Counted from the first letter of the stretch, positions 1 through 9,313 are shown. The stretch is DNA of 64,000 bases from Streptomyces spinoverrucosus (GCF_006539505.1 NZ_BJND01000035.1:1-64000); one strand, 5' to 3'. Numbers and translations are program-made. Notes: a model not told the origin generated them from the letters alone.

Positions 1-2
1 CG

Positions 3-563
3 GCCGCCCGCCAGCCCGACGTCGTCATGCTCGACCTCGGGCTGCCCGACATGGACGGCGTCGACGTCATCAAGGCGCTACGTGCCTGGACCCGCGTGCC
101 CATCCTGGTGCTGTCGGCCCGTCAGGCGTCCGACGAGAAAGTCGCCGCGCTGGACGCGGGAGCCGACGACTACGTCACCAAACCGTTCAGCATGGACGAG
201 CTGATGGCCCGTCTGCGGGCCGCCGTACGCCGCACCGAGGAGACCCCGCTCGCCCCCGAGACCACGCAGGTGGAGACGGACGAGTTCACCATCGACCTGC
301 TCGCCAAGAAGGTCGTGCGGGACGGCCACGACGTACGGCTCACCCCGACCGAATGGCATCTGCTGGAGATCCTGGTCACCAACCCCGGCCGGCTCATCAC
401 ACAGAAGCACCTGCTCCAGGAGGTCTGGGGGGTCTCCCAGAGCAACAAGACCAACTACCTCCGGGTCTACATGGCCCAATTGCGCCGCAAGCTGGAAGCG
501 GACCCCTCGCACCCTCGCTATCTCATCACCGAACCCGGCATGGGTTACCGCTTCGAAGGATGA
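3..563 (+). CDS. kdpE: KdpE response regulator, 5'-truncated
   Basis: This is the C-terminal part of an OmpR-type response regulator, cut by the left edge of the window. The reading frame is open from base 3 and the true start lies outside. The receiver domain shows the phospho-acceptor Asp (MLDLGLPDMDG, Asp codon 33-35) and the conserved Lys in YVTKPFS. A winged-helix DNA-binding domain follows, ending in the usual GMGYRF motif. The stop overlaps the start of kdpD by 4 bp (ATGA at 560-563), so translation is coupled. As the partner of KdpD it should control kdpFABC, the high-affinity K+ pump, whose genes are not in this window. Confidence 0.93.
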   Translation, partial: AARQPDVVMLDLGLPDMDGVDVIKALRAWTRVPILVLSARQASDEKVAALDAGADDYVTKPFSMDELMARLRAAVRRTEETPLAPETTQVETDEFTIDLLAKKVVRDGHDVRLTPTEWHLLEILVTNPGRLITQKHLLQEVWGVSQSNKTNYLRVYMAQLRRKLEADPSHPRYLITEPGMGYRFEG

Positions 564-3130
564 ACATGGCACGCGGCAAGCTGCGGATCTACCTCGGTGC
601 GGCACCCGGCGTGGGCAAGACGTACGCCATGCTGTCCGAGGCGCACCGGCGTATCGAGCGCGGCACGGACTGCGTGGTGGCCTTCGTGGAACACCACAAC
701 CGGCCGCGCACCGAGGTGATGCTGCACGGCCTGGAACAGGTCCCGCGCCGGGAACTGCACTACCGCGACACGGTGTTCACCGAGATGGACGTCGACGCGG
801 TCCTGGCCCGCCGGCCGAAGGTGGTGCTCGTCGACGAACTCGCCCACAGCAACATCCCCGGCTCGCGCAACGCCAAGCGCTGGCAGGACGTGGAGGAACT
901 GCTCGCGGCCGGCATCGACGTGATCTCCACCGTCAACATCCAGCACCTGGAGTCGCTGGGTGACGTCGTGGAGTCGATCACGGGGGTCCGGCAGCGGGAG
1001 ACCGTGCCGGACGAGGTGGTGCGGCGGGCGGACCAGATCGAGCTGGTCGACATGTCGCCGCAGGCGCTGCGCCGCCGTATGGCGCACGGGAACATCTACA
1101 AGCCCGACAAGGTGGACGCGGCCCTGTCGAACTACTTCCGCCCGGGGAACTTGACCGCCTTGCGCGAGTTGGCGCTGCTGTGGGTGGCGGACCGGGTCGA
1201 CGAGTATCTGAAGCAGTACCGCAGTGAGCACCGGGTGTCGAAGATCTGGGGTTCGCGGGAGCGGATCGTGGTGGGTCTGACCGGTGGTCCGGAGGGGCGG
1301 ACCCTGATCCGGCGTGCCGCCCGCTTGGCGGAGAAGGGCGCCGGTGGCGAGGTGCTGGCCGTCTACATAGCGCGCAGCGACGGCCTCACGGCCGCCTCAC
1401 CGAAGGAACTCGCGGTCCAGCGCACCCTCTTGGAGGATCTCGGCGGCACCTTCCACCATGTCATCGGCGACGACATACCGGCCGCGCTGCTGGACTTCGC
1501 GCGCGGCGTGAACGCTACCCAGATCGTCCTCGGCGTCTCCCGCCGCAAGACCTGGCAGTACGTCTTCGGACCGGGCGTCGGCGCGACGGTCGCCCGAGAG
1601 TCCGGTCCCGACCTCGACGTTCACCTCATCACGCACGACGAGGCGGGCAAGGGACGTGGCCTGCCCGTCGCGCGCGGCGCGCGCCTCGGCGGGCTGCGCC
1701 TGCTGTGGGGCTGGCTCGTCGGGGCGCTCGGCCCGGTCCTGCTCACCTTCCTGCTGACGAGCGTCGCTCCAAGCGTCGGCCTCGCCAACGACATGCTGCT
1801 TTTCCTCTCGCTGACGGTGGCGGCGGCGCTGCTCGGCGGGCTGCTCCCGGCGCTGGCCTCTGCCGTCGTCGGCTCGCTGCTGCTGAACTGGTACTTCACG
1901 CCGCCCGTGCACACCCTGACCATCGCCGACCCCAAGAACATTGTCGCCATCGCGATCTTCATCGGCGTCGCGGTGTCCGTGGCGTCGGTGGTCGACCTCG
2001 CCGCCCGGCGCACGCACCAGGCCGCCCGACTGCGGGCGGAGTCGGAGATCCTCTCCTTCCTCGCCGGCAACGTGCTGCGCGGCGAGACCAGCCTGGAGGC
2101 CCTGCTTGAGCGGGTGCGGGAGACCTTCGGCATGGAGTCGGTGGCGCTGCTGGAGCGCGAGAGCGAGGTGGCGCCCTGGACCTGCGCGGGCAGCGTGGGA
2201 CCGCGTCCGGCCGGGTGCCCCGAGGACGCGGAGGTCGACATGCCGGTCAGCGACCGTATGTCGCTCGCCCTGACGGGCCGGGTGCTGCCCGCCGAGGACC
2301 GGCGCGTCCTGGCCGCGTTCGCCGCCCAGGCCGTGGTCGTACTGGACCGCCGCCGCCTCCAGGAGGAGGCCGACCAGGCCCGCACGCTGGCCGAGGGCAA
2401 CCGCATCCGTACGGCGCTGCTCGCCGCCGTCAGCCATGACCTTCGTACGCCTCTCGCCGGTATCAAGGCGTCGGTCACCTCGCTTCGTTCGGACGACGTC
2501 GAGTGGTCCGAGCAGGACCAGGCGGACCTCCTGGAGGCGATCGAGGAGGGCGCCGACCGCCTCGACCATCTGGTGGGCAACCTGCTCGACATGTCGCGCC
2601 TGCAGACCGGCACGGTCACGCCGATCATCCGCGAGGTCGACCTCGACGAGGTCGTGCCGATGGCACTCGGCGGGGTCCCCGAGGACAGCGTCGAACTGGA
2701 CGTCCCCGAGACCCTGCCGATGGTCCACGTCGACAAGGGCCTGCTGGAGCGGGCGGTCGCCAACGTGGTGGAGAACGCGGTCAAGTACAGCCCGGACGGT
2801 ACGCCCGTGCTGGTCGCCGCCAGCGCCATCGCCGACCGCGTCGAGGTGCGGGTCGTGGACCGGGGACCGGGCGTGCCCGACGAGGCGAAGGACCGCATCT
2901 TCGAGCCGTTCCAGCGGTACGGCGACGCCCCGCGCGGGGCCGGAGTCGGCCTCGGCCTCGCAGTCGCCCGCGGGTTCGCCGAGGCCATGGGCGGCACCCT
3001 CAACGCCGAGGACACACCCGGCGGCGGGCTCACGATGGTGCTGAGCCTGCGGATGGCGCCCGGCCGGGGCGCGGCTGTGGTGGCCCAGGGGCGTACGGAC
3101 GGTGTCAACACACCATCAGCGTCGGCCTGA
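560..3130 (+). CDS. kdpD: Osmosensitive K+ channel sensor histidine kinase KdpD
   Basis: This is a membrane sensor kinase of 856 aa, close to the usual KdpD length. Domains in order: the KdpD N-terminal domain with a Walker A motif (GAAPGVGKT, residues 13-21); a universal-stress-protein-like domain (about 235-350); a DUF4118 block of transmembrane helices (about 385-480); a GAF-like segment; a dimerisation domain with the phospho-acceptor His626 in AAVSHDLRTPL; and an HATPase domain with an N box (NVVENAVKYSPDG) and Gly-rich lid (GVGLGLAVARG). The start at 560 is chosen because it overlaps the kdpE stop as ATGA. The open frame continues further upstream, but only as a shadow inside kdpE. It phosphorylates KdpE in response to K+ limitation or turgor. 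Confidence 0.95.
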   Translation: MNMARGKLRIYLGAAPGVGKTYAMLSEAHRRIERGTDCVVAFVEHHNRPRTEVMLHGLEQVPRRELHYRDTVFTEMDVDAVLARRPKVVLVDELAHSNIPGSRNAKRWQDVEELLAAGIDVISTVNIQHLESLGDVVESITGVRQRETVPDEVVRRADQIELVDMSPQALRRRMAHGNIYKPDKVDAALSNYFRPGNLTALRELALLWVADRVDEYLKQYRSEHRVSKIWGSRERIVVGLTGGPEGRTLIRRAARLAEKGAGGEVLAVYIARSDGLTAASPKELAVQRTLLEDLGGTFHHVIGDDIPAALLDFARGVNATQIVLGVSRRKTWQYVFGPGVGATVARESGPDLDVHLITHDEAGKGRGLPVARGARLGGLRLLWGWLVGALGPVLLTFLLTSVAPSVGLANDMLLFLSLTVAAALLGGLLPALASAVVGSLLLNWYFTPPVHTLTIADPKNIVAIAIFIGVAVSVASVVDLAARRTHQAARLRAESEILSFLAGNVLRGETSLEALLERVRETFGMESVALLERESEVAPWTCAGSVGPRPAGCPEDAEVDMPVSDRMSLALTGRVLPAEDRRVLAAFAAQAVVVLDRRRLQEEADQARTLAEGNRIRTALLAAVSHDLRTPLAGIKASVTSLRSDDVEWSEQDQADLLEAIEEGADRLDHLVGNLLDMSRLQTGTVTPIIREVDLDEVVPMALGGVPEDSVELDVPETLPMVHVDKGLLERAVANVVENAVKYSPDGTPVLVAASAIADRVEVRVVDRGPGVPDEAKDRIFEPFQRYGDAPRGAGVGLGLAVARGFAEAMGGTLNAEDTPGGGLTMVLSLRMAPGRGAAVVAQGRTDGVNTPSASA

Positions 3131-3253
3131 ACGGCGTCAGCATCGCGTCAGGGGGTGGCCCGGGCCCCCGGGTGCCGGGCATAGCGTCGAAGGCGAGCCC
3201 CGGTCCGCCTCCCCGCGTCCGGGGCCCTCACACTGACTCCTCCGGAGGCATCC

Positions 3254-3604
3254 ATGACCGAACTCCTCTGCGGCGACGACCCCGAGCCCTCTGATCCGTT
3301 CCCGGCCGGACCACTGTTCGTCCCGGTCCGGCCGGGCCCGGCCGGGTGTGCGGTACGCGTCTTCCGCACACCGCTCGGCGACCGTACGGCCGTCGCCTTC
3401 ACGTCCGCGCGCAGCCTGGCTGCCGTACTCGGCACCGGGCAGCGCTGGATCAGGCTCGCCGAACCCGCCCTGCGCGAACTGACCGCCCCGCTCGGTGTCA
3501 CCGCCGTCACGGTGGACCCGGCGTTCTCCGCACCTGCCCCCCGGCCGCTCCCGAGCTGGGACTCCGAGGCGGCCCTCACCCCGGCCGAAGGGACCGCGCG
3601 ATGA
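3254..3604 (+). CDS. Small SseB/SAV_915-like protein
   Basis: This 116-aa acidic protein has the pattern of the SseB N-terminal-like proteins found in Streptomyces (SAV_915 family). It has two short beta/alpha blocks around FVPVRPGPAGCAVRVF and FTSARSLAAVLG, then WIRLAEPALRELTAPLG. A good ribosome-binding site (GGAGG at about 3243-3247) precedes the ATG. The stop overlaps the lysA start (ATGA, 3601-3604), so the two are co-translated. The molecular function is unknown. The family assignment is from memory of sequence style, not a search. Confidence 0.8.
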   Translation: MTELLCGDDPEPSDPFPAGPLFVPVRPGPAGCAVRVFRTPLGDRTAVAFTSARSLAAVLGTGQRWIRLAEPALRELTAPLGVTAVTVDPAFSAPAPRPLPSWDSEAALTPAEGTAR

Positions 3605-4923
3605 CGACACTTCACGAACCCGTGCGCACCGACCTGTCGGTGTGGCCCGCGTCCACCACCGAACCCCGCCCTGGCGACCTCACGGTGGCCGGCGTACCGC
3701 TCGCCGAGGTCGCCGACCGCTTCGGCACCCCCGTCTACGTCCTCGACGAGGGCGAGGTGCGCGAGCGCTGCCGCACGTATCTGCACGCCTTCCCCGACGC
3801 CGACGTCCTGTACGCGGCCAAGGCGTTCCTGTGCCGGGCCGTGGTCCACTGGATGGCCGAGGAGGGGCTCGGTCTCGACGTCTGTTCCGCCGGTGAGCTG
3901 GAACTCGCGGTCACCACCGGCTTCCCGCCCGAGCGGATCGTGCTGCACGGCAACGCCAAGTCGCCGCACGACCTGCGGACCGCGCTGCGCCTCGGTGTCG
4001 GCCGGATCGTCATCGACAGCCCCTCGGAGATCTCCCGGCTGGCCGCGGCGGTGGGGCCCGAGGGCCACCAGAAGGTCATGGTCCGCGTGGTGCCCGGCAT
4101 CGGCGCCGGCGGCCACGACAAGATCCGCACCGGCACCGACGACCAGAAGTTCGGCCTCTCCCTCTCCGACGGCTGGGCCCAGCACGCCATCGCCCGCATC
4201 CTGGGCCGGCCGCAGCTCGAACTGACCGGCCTGCACTGCCACCTGGGCTCGCAGATCACCAGCGTCAAGCCGTACCTGGCTGCCGTACGCCGCATGGTGG
4301 GCCTGATGGCCCGGCTGTACGACCAGCACGGCCTGATCCTGTCCGAGCTCGACCTCGGCGGCGGCCACGGCATCGCCTACGGGCCCGGCGAACCGGCCCT
4401 GGACGTCACCGCCCTGGCCCGCCGTATCCGCGCGGAGCTGACCGAGGCCTGCACGGCGGCCGGGCTGGACGTGCCCCGCCTGCTCGTCGAACCGGGCCGG
4501 GCGATCGTGGGCCCGGCGGGCATCGCCCTGTACCGCGTCCTGGCCGTCAAGCGCACCGGCCCGCACCTGTTCGTCGCCGTCGACGGCGGCATGAGCGACA
4601 ACCCCCGGCCCGCCCTGTACGGCGTGCGCTACGCCCCCCGCCTCACCGGCCGCCTCAGCACGGCACCCATGGCCCGGATGACCGTCGTCGGCCGGCACTG
4701 CGAGGCGGGTGACGTCCTGGCCGCCGACGTCGAACTACCCGCCGACGTACGCCCCGGCGACCTGCTCGCCGTCCCCGTGGCCGGCGCCTACCACCTGTCC
4801 ATGGCCTCCGGCTACAACCTGGTCGGCCGCCCACCGGTGGCCGCCGTGGCCGACGGCCACGCCCGGCTGCTCGTCCGCCGGGAGTCGCTGGCGGACATCC
4901 GCAGCAGGGACGTAGGCCTGTAG
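3601..4923 (+). CDS. lysA: Diaminopimelate decarboxylase (PLP, fold III)
   Basis: This 440-aa PLP enzyme converts meso-diaminopimelate to lysine. The PLP Lys is K74 in LYAAKAFLC. Other family signatures are HGNAKS, HCHLGSQ, the phosphate-binding DLGGGHGIAY, EPGRAIVGPAG, the substrate-side Cys in HCEAGD, and AGAYHLSMASGYN near the end. The start at 3601 is fixed by the ATGA overlap with the preceding gene; the in-frame Met further upstream lies inside that gene. It is not beside other lysine genes, so it may be a second lysA paralogue. A decarboxylase for a related D-amino acid or a secondary-metabolite role cannot be excluded. Confidence 0.92.
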   Translation: MTTLHEPVRTDLSVWPASTTEPRPGDLTVAGVPLAEVADRFGTPVYVLDEGEVRERCRTYLHAFPDADVLYAAKAFLCRAVVHWMAEEGLGLDVCSAGELELAVTTGFPPERIVLHGNAKSPHDLRTALRLGVGRIVIDSPSEISRLAAAVGPEGHQKVMVRVVPGIGAGGHDKIRTGTDDQKFGLSLSDGWAQHAIARILGRPQLELTGLHCHLGSQITSVKPYLAAVRRMVGLMARLYDQHGLILSELDLGGGHGIAYGPGEPALDVTALARRIRAELTEACTAAGLDVPRLLVEPGRAIVGPAGIALYRVLAVKRTGPHLFVAVDGGMSDNPRPALYGVRYAPRLTGRLSTAPMARMTVVGRHCEAGDVLAADVELPADVRPGDLLAVPVAGAYHLSMASGYNLVGRPPVAAVADGHARLLVRRESLADIRSRDVGL

Positions 4924-5070
4924 TCGCCACCCCCTATGTGCCCGATCCGGGTGCGGGCGACCACGGGGAGTGACGGCATCCGGACACGCGTCGGGGCCGG
5001 TGCGCGGTGGGAATCGCGTCCGGCCCCAGGTGTGTCCGGGCGGTGCGCGGTGGCGCCGCCCTGGTGCTGC

Positions 5071-5310
5071 TCAGGCGGCGGTCATCACCTGGCTGCCGGC
5101 CGGCAGCCGGTGCGGGGCGATGATCTGGCCGTCCGGCAGGAGCTCACCGGTGTCCTCGAAGAGCACGACACCGTTGCACAGCAGGCTCCAGCCCTGCTCC
5201 GGGTGGTGCGCCACGAGACGGGCGGATTCCCGGTCGGCGGAGTCGGCGGTCGGGCACGGTGGTTGGTGCTGGCACATGGAAGGGATCTTTCGCTCTGTTG
5301 TGTCGTTCAT
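5071..5310 (-). CDS. DUF5999 family small protein
   Basis: This short conserved Streptomyces protein has the typical DUF5999 core MCQHQPPCPTADS, then HPEQGWSLLCNGVV and LLPDGQIIAPHR. It carries three Cys (two in the CQHQPPC start). Two starts are possible: ATG at 5310 (79 aa), preceded by a G-rich stretch, or ATG at 5277 (68 aa), which begins exactly at MCQHQ as in most relatives. I think the shorter form is likely, but the sequence alone does not decide. The function is unknown. Its upstream region holds twin palindromes at 5510-5539. Confidence 0.8.
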   Translation of the reverse strand: MNDTTERKIPSMCQHQPPCPTADSADRESARLVAHHPEQGWSLLCNGVVLFEDTGELLPDGQIIAPHRLPAGSQVMTAA

Positions 5311-5509
5311 GGCCGCCCCCGTTTGCGATAAGTCGGTCGAACCCAGTGTTGCCCTACGGGCGACTTTCCGCAGGGATTTCGCTGCACCGCTTCTTCACAG
5401 GTTGATGACGCCTCACCCGCGCGGATGGTTCATCCCAACTGCACTGTCCCATCGGGTGGTTCGGGGTGGCCGGATGGGGCTAGTCCGGGCGGGGCGGGCA
5501 GTTTTTCGT

Positions 5510-5539
5510 CTCGTACGAGCGATTGGGCACTCGTGCGAG
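5510..5539. promoter_or_regulatory. Two tandem palindromes, 20-bp period
   Basis: CTCGTACGAG (5510-5519, a perfect palindrome) is followed exactly 20 bp later by CTCGTGCGAG (5530-5539), each continuing as CGA. Two dyads on one helical face in an AT-richer stretch are what a cooperative operator looks like. It lies about 200 bp upstream of the DUF5999 start. The regulator is unknown. Confidence 0.45.
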
Positions 5540-5616
5540 CGAGTGTTTTTGCTCGGGTGAGTTGTAGAGGGCTCCGACGAGCGAATTGCCCCGCCTGAAA
5601 CGCCGGAAACAGTGGC

Positions 5617-5650
5617 GTACCCCGCCACCCGGAGTCCGGCGGCGGGGTAC
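5617..5650 (-). terminator. Hairpin 3' of the 5688-6281 gene
   Basis: GTACCCCGCC (5617-5626) pairs perfectly with GGCGGGGTAC (5641-5650) around a 14-nt loop. It lies just downstream of the minus-strand gene ending at 5688. There is no T-tract, as is common in Streptomyces. Confidence 0.6.
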
Positions 5651-5687
5651 GGGAGACGGAGTTCGCTGCGTGACGTCCGGTCGGCTG

Positions 5688-6281
5688 TCAGGCCGGTGAG
5701 CCGAGCAGTGGGGTGGGCGGGGCCGGCGGCACCCGGGGGGTCAGCACCGGGAGCAGCTCGGCGAACCGGTGCGGGCGGTTGGCCGCGATGCCGGGCGGGG
5801 CCGGGGCCAGCGGGACGAGCAGATCGGTCGCCGCGGGGTGGCCGGCGGTGCCGTCGGAGGTGCAGTCGCCGTGCAGCCAGAGCGTGAGCATGTAAAGGCC
5901 CGGCACGGACAGCAGGCGGGGTTGGTACGACTGGGTGAGCGTCTCGGCCTGGCGCAGCGCGCGCTCGGTGGAGACGATGTACGGCCCTTCGAAGAAGTGC
6001 GAGAACGCCCAGCCGTCCGGCGTCAGCATCGTCTCCGCCGCGGCCACCACGTGGTCGCCGGAGCGGATCAGGAAACGCCAGCCTGCCAGTCGGGTGACCG
6101 GCTCGCCCTTGGCCGTGATCCGCTCCAGTACATGGACCGGCAGCGGCAGCTCGGGCGTGACGGGGCCCTGGGCGCTGCGCAGGGCGGGGGTTCGGGCCTC
6201 GCGGACCGCGGTGGGGGAACCGAGGGCCGTGAGGACGGAGCGAAGTGCGGGCGCGGGAGCCGGAGGGACATGCAGCGGCAT
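5688..6281 (-). CDS. Conserved hypothetical protein
   Basis: I do not recognise this 197-aa protein. It has a Pro/Ala-rich start (MPLHVPPAPAPALRSV), a folded-looking middle with alternating hydrophobic residues (WRFLIRSGDHVVAAAETML, GWAFSHFFEGPYIVSTERAL) and a Pro-rich C-terminus. There is no signal peptide or membrane segment. Codon usage is typical of the genome and a purine-rich site (GAGAGG) precedes the ATG. It is monocistronic, with a hairpin behind it. The middle could be a small sensing or ligand-binding domain, but that is only an impression. Confidence 0.7.
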   Translation of the reverse strand: MPLHVPPAPAPALRSVLTALGSPTAVREARTPALRSAQGPVTPELPLPVHVLERITAKGEPVTRLAGWRFLIRSGDHVVAAAETMLTPDGWAFSHFFEGPYIVSTERALRQAETLTQSYQPRLLSVPGLYMLTLWLHGDCTSDGTAGHPAATDLLVPLAPAPPGIAANRPHRFAELLPVLTPRVPPAPPTPLLGSPA

Positions 6282-6842
6282 GGTGGGTCGCCTCTCATTC
6301 GACAGGCAGGGCGGCGCGAGGGGGCGGGGGCGGACGGCGCTGTCAGCTCACGGGGACAGAGAGGCGGGGGCCGGGTCTGCGAAGCGATGGTGGGTGTGAG
6401 GCCTGCCGGGCGTGATCACGACGACAGTTTCCTCCGACCATGGCGCCAGCCTTCTGCCCTGTCGACCGAGTTTATACGACATTTGTTCAGCCGGTGTTTC
6501 GTCTAACCGCTTCCGGGCACTCGCACAAGAGTTCATTCGGTCGGTGATACGTGGAAATCATCCCGATTCCACAGGGGGTGCACGGCGATGACCTCGGGGA
6601 ATGCCCGCACCGCGGTCGGCCAATTCTCGTCGGCGTTTTTCACGAGGTCCTCGGCGGCGAAAAGTGCTCGCTGCCCCATGCCCGGTGAATGTGCCACCGA
6701 TCTTCTTTGGCCCAAGTGACCAGAGTAGCGACTGCGGCCGTTCACCGGGGGCGTTATGGATCGCTCGGGCTGGGCATCATCCACCCTGACCCGGACACCG
6801 GCGGCCGGATCTTCGGCCCGCCCACCGAGGAGGGACGCTTCG
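6282..6842. other. Long intergenic region, AT-richer, mostly empty
   Basis: This 560-bp stretch separates a minus-strand gene from the plus-strand ligase gene. GC falls clearly around 6440-6600. I see no confident gene beyond the weak small ORF at 6533-6679. Promoters for both flanking genes must lie here, but I could not fix -35/-10 boxes. Confidence 0.5.
6533..6679 (-). CDS. Possible small hypothetical protein (about 48 aa)
   Basis: A short frame starting MGQRALFAAEDLVKNADENW has about 75% G/C at third positions, better than its AT-richer surroundings would give by chance. An in-frame ATG at 6784 would lengthen it to 83 aa. It matches no family I know and has no clear ribosome-binding site. 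It could be a real small gene, a decayed gene end, or chance. Confidence 0.25.
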   Translation of the reverse strand: MGQRALFAAEDLVKNADENWPTAVRAFPEVIAVHPLWNRDDFHVSPTE

Positions 6843-8360
6843 ATGGGGGAGAAGGTCGTGGCGGGCGCGTTCGACCTGTCCGATCGCCAGCGCTACCGCA
6901 CGAAGCTCCGGCAGTGTCTGCGGGGGCTGGAGCGACTGCTGGAGGAGAAGCGGTTCGACCGGCCGAAGAACCTCATGGGGCTGGAGATCGAACTCAATCT
7001 CGCCGGCGCCGACGGTCTGCCCAGAATGCTCAATGGGGAGGTCCTTGAAAGAATCGCGAGCCGAGATTTCCAAACAGAACTCGCCATGTTCAACCTGGAA
7101 GTCAACATAGCCCCACATCGACTTGGTGGGCGGGTATTCGATCGGCTCGCGGAAGAGCTCCGTACGTCCCTGGCATATGCCCACCGGAAAGCGGGCGAGG
7201 TGGACGCCGGAATCGTGATGATCGGTATTCTGCCGACCCTCGAACGGGACGATCTGGTCTCCTCGAACCTGTCCGACGTGGACCGCTACGTCCTGCTCAA
7301 CGACCAGATCGTGGCCGCCCGGGGCGAGGACTTCACGCTGGACATCGACGGTGTGGAGCATCTGACCTGCACGTCGAAGTCGATCGCGCCGGAGGCCGCC
7401 TGCACGTCCGTGCAGCTGCACCTTCAGGTCACGCCGGGGCGGTTCGCCGACGTGTGGAACGCCGCGCAGGCGGCGGCCGCCGCGCAGATAGCGATGGGCG
7501 CGAACTCGCCCTTCCTGTTCGGCCGGGAGCTGTGGCGCGAGTCCCGGCCGCCGCTGTTCCAGCAGTCCACCGACACCCGCCCGCCCGAGCTCCAGGCGCA
7601 GGGGGTCCGGCCGCGCACCTGGTTCGGGGAGCGGTGGATCAGTTCGGCGTACGACCTCTTCGAGGAGAACCTGCGCTACTACCCCGCACTGTTGCCGATC
7701 TGCGACGACGAGGACCCGCTGGCCGTGCTCGACGCGGGCGGCGTACCGAAGCTCGCCGAGCTGGTGCTGCACAACGGCACGGTGTACCGCTGGAACCGGC
7801 CCGTCTACGGCATCGCCGACGGCGTCCCCCACCTGCGCGTCGAGAACCGCGTCCTGCCCGCCGGGCCGACCATCACCGACGTCATCGCCAACGCCGCCTT
7901 CTATTACGGCGTCATCCGCGCGCTCGCCGAGGACTCCCGGCCGGTGTGGACCCGGCTGCCCTTCGAGGCGGCCGCGGCCAACTTCGACGCCGCGTGCCGG
8001 TACGGCATCGAGGCGCGCTTCACCTGGCCGCGGCGGGGGCGGTACGGCGGCACGACCGAGGTCGACGCGGTGAGTCTCGTCCGCGACGAACTGCTGCCGC
8101 TCGCCGAGGTCGGGCTGGACGCGTGGGGTGTCGAACCGGCCGACCGGGACCTCTACCTCGGCGTGATCGACGAGCGTTGCCGACGTCGGGTGAACGGGGC
8201 GTCCTGGCAGGTCGCGACCTTCCACCGGGCCCTGGAGAGCGGTCTGTCCCGCGAAGCCGCGCTGGCCGCGACGACGCGCCGCTATGCGGAGCTGATGCAT
8301 CAGGGGGAGCCGGTGCATACGTGGCCGGTGGGGTTGCCGGAGGCTGCGCAGTTGGGGTGA
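6843..8360 (+). CDS. Glutamate-cysteine ligase family protein (GCS2-like)
   Basis: This 505-aa protein has the glutamate-cysteine ligase 2 fold. The N-terminal metal/ATP site reads LMGLEIELNLAG, followed by FNLEVNIAPHRLGG, TSVQLHLQV, the loop GANSPFLFGRELWRESR, and HLRVENRVLPAGPT. Actinobacteria use such enzymes in mycothiol-independent routes (for example ergothioneine) or in ATP-grasp-like amide formation. Other ergothioneine genes are absent nearby, so the substrate is open. The ATG at 6843 is preferred over an upstream in-frame ATG (6756) because GGAGGG lies correctly before it (about 6828-6833). It appears to be transcribed alone. Confidence 0.85.
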   Translation: MGEKVVAGAFDLSDRQRYRTKLRQCLRGLERLLEEKRFDRPKNLMGLEIELNLAGADGLPRMLNGEVLERIASRDFQTELAMFNLEVNIAPHRLGGRVFDRLAEELRTSLAYAHRKAGEVDAGIVMIGILPTLERDDLVSSNLSDVDRYVLLNDQIVAARGEDFTLDIDGVEHLTCTSKSIAPEAACTSVQLHLQVTPGRFADVWNAAQAAAAAQIAMGANSPFLFGRELWRESRPPLFQQSTDTRPPELQAQGVRPRTWFGERWISSAYDLFEENLRYYPALLPICDDEDPLAVLDAGGVPKLAELVLHNGTVYRWNRPVYGIADGVPHLRVENRVLPAGPTITDVIANAAFYYGVIRALAEDSRPVWTRLPFEAAAANFDAACRYGIEARFTWPRRGRYGGTTEVDAVSLVRDELLPLAEVGLDAWGVEPADRDLYLGVIDERCRRRVNGASWQVATFHRALESGLSREAALAATTRRYAELMHQGEPVHTWPVGLPEAAQLG

Positions 8361-8505
8361 CCACGACGGCACAGACCGGCGATGCCGCTGCGGCGGAGAA
8401 GAGATGTGCACGGCAACTCATGGGGCCGTCGGCCCCTGCTGCCTGGTCGCGGTCGTCGACAGTCCATGATGGGGGCGTTACGCGACCACTCGACTGGAGG
8501 CAGGC

Positions 8506-9306
8506 GTGCAGGGTGAGGCGGGGACCGTGGATGGGGCCGCGTCGGGCGAGGTGCCGTCGCGGCGGGTGCTGCGGGACGAGACCCTGCTCGTGCTCGGTGT
8601 CTCGCTGGGCGCCAGCGCCGTGTCCGCCGTCATCAGTTTCGTCGGGTCCGTCACCAAACCCGGTGGGCTGAAGGACCAGGCCGCCACCCTCAACGCCTCC
8701 GCCGCCCCCGGCCGCCCCTGGCTCGATCTGGCCTGGCAGCTGTTCGGCATCACCACCGCGCTGATCCCCGTCGCCCTCGTCGCGCACTTCCTGCTGCGCG
8801 AGGGGCAGAGCCTGAAGACCCTCGGTTTCGACCGCACCTGCCCCTGGCCCGACCTCGGGCGCGGAGCCGCCATCGCCGCGGTGATCGGCAGCACCGGCAT
8901 CGCCTTCTACCTCGCCGCACGCGGCCTCGGTTTCAACCTCACGGTCGTCCCCGAGGCCCTGCCCGACGTGTGGTGGAAGTACCCGGTGCTCATCCTTTCG
9001 GCCCTGCAGAACTCGATCCTCGAAGAGGTCATCGTCGTCGGCTACCTGCTGCGCCGGCTCGACCAGTTGGGCTGGTCGCGCGGCGCCGCGCTGGCGGCCA
9101 GCTCCGTGCTGCGCGGGTCGTACCACCTCTACCAGGGCATCGGCGGCTTCATCGGCAACATGGTGATGGGCGTCGTCTTCGTCTACCTCTACCGGCGCTG
9201 GGGCCGCGTCGGCCCCCTGGTGGTCGCGCACTCGCTGCTCGACATCGGGGCGTTCGTGGGGTACGCCCTGCTCGCCGGGAAGGTGGACTGGCTGCCCACG
9301 GCCTGA
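8506..9306 (+). CDS. CPBP family intramembrane glutamic endopeptidase
   Basis: This 266-aa polytopic membrane protein has the ABI/CAAX-protease (CPBP) signature: a paired Glu motif (NSILEEVIVVGYLLRRL), a His in RGSYHLYQG and a third motif with His in VVAHSLLDIG. At least six hydrophobic segments are visible. The GTG start at 8506 follows GGAGGC with good spacing. Members cleave peptides within the membrane or give bacteriocin self-immunity; the target here is unknown. The gene is convergent with phzF, 7 bp apart. Confidence 0.88.
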   Translation: MQGEAGTVDGAASGEVPSRRVLRDETLLVLGVSLGASAVSAVISFVGSVTKPGGLKDQAATLNASAAPGRPWLDLAWQLFGITTALIPVALVAHFLLREGQSLKTLGFDRTCPWPDLGRGAAIAAVIGSTGIAFYLAARGLGFNLTVVPEALPDVWWKYPVLILSALQNSILEEVIVVGYLLRRLDQLGWSRGAALAASSVLRGSYHLYQGIGGFIGNMVMGVVFVYLYRRWGRVGPLVVAHSLLDIGAFVGYALLAGKVDWLPTA

Positions 9307-9313
9307 GGCGCCG

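Noticed and set aside
1397..3111. Long minus-strand frames across kdpD
   Set aside because: Stop-free antisense frames are expected at this GC content; composition is Arg/Ser-rich or His/Arg/Gly-rich without motifs, and kdpD is certain on the other strand.
3140..3200. Terminator after kdpD
   Set aside because: The region is GC-rich with several overlapping weak self-complementary GGGCCC runs; no single convincing stem was found.
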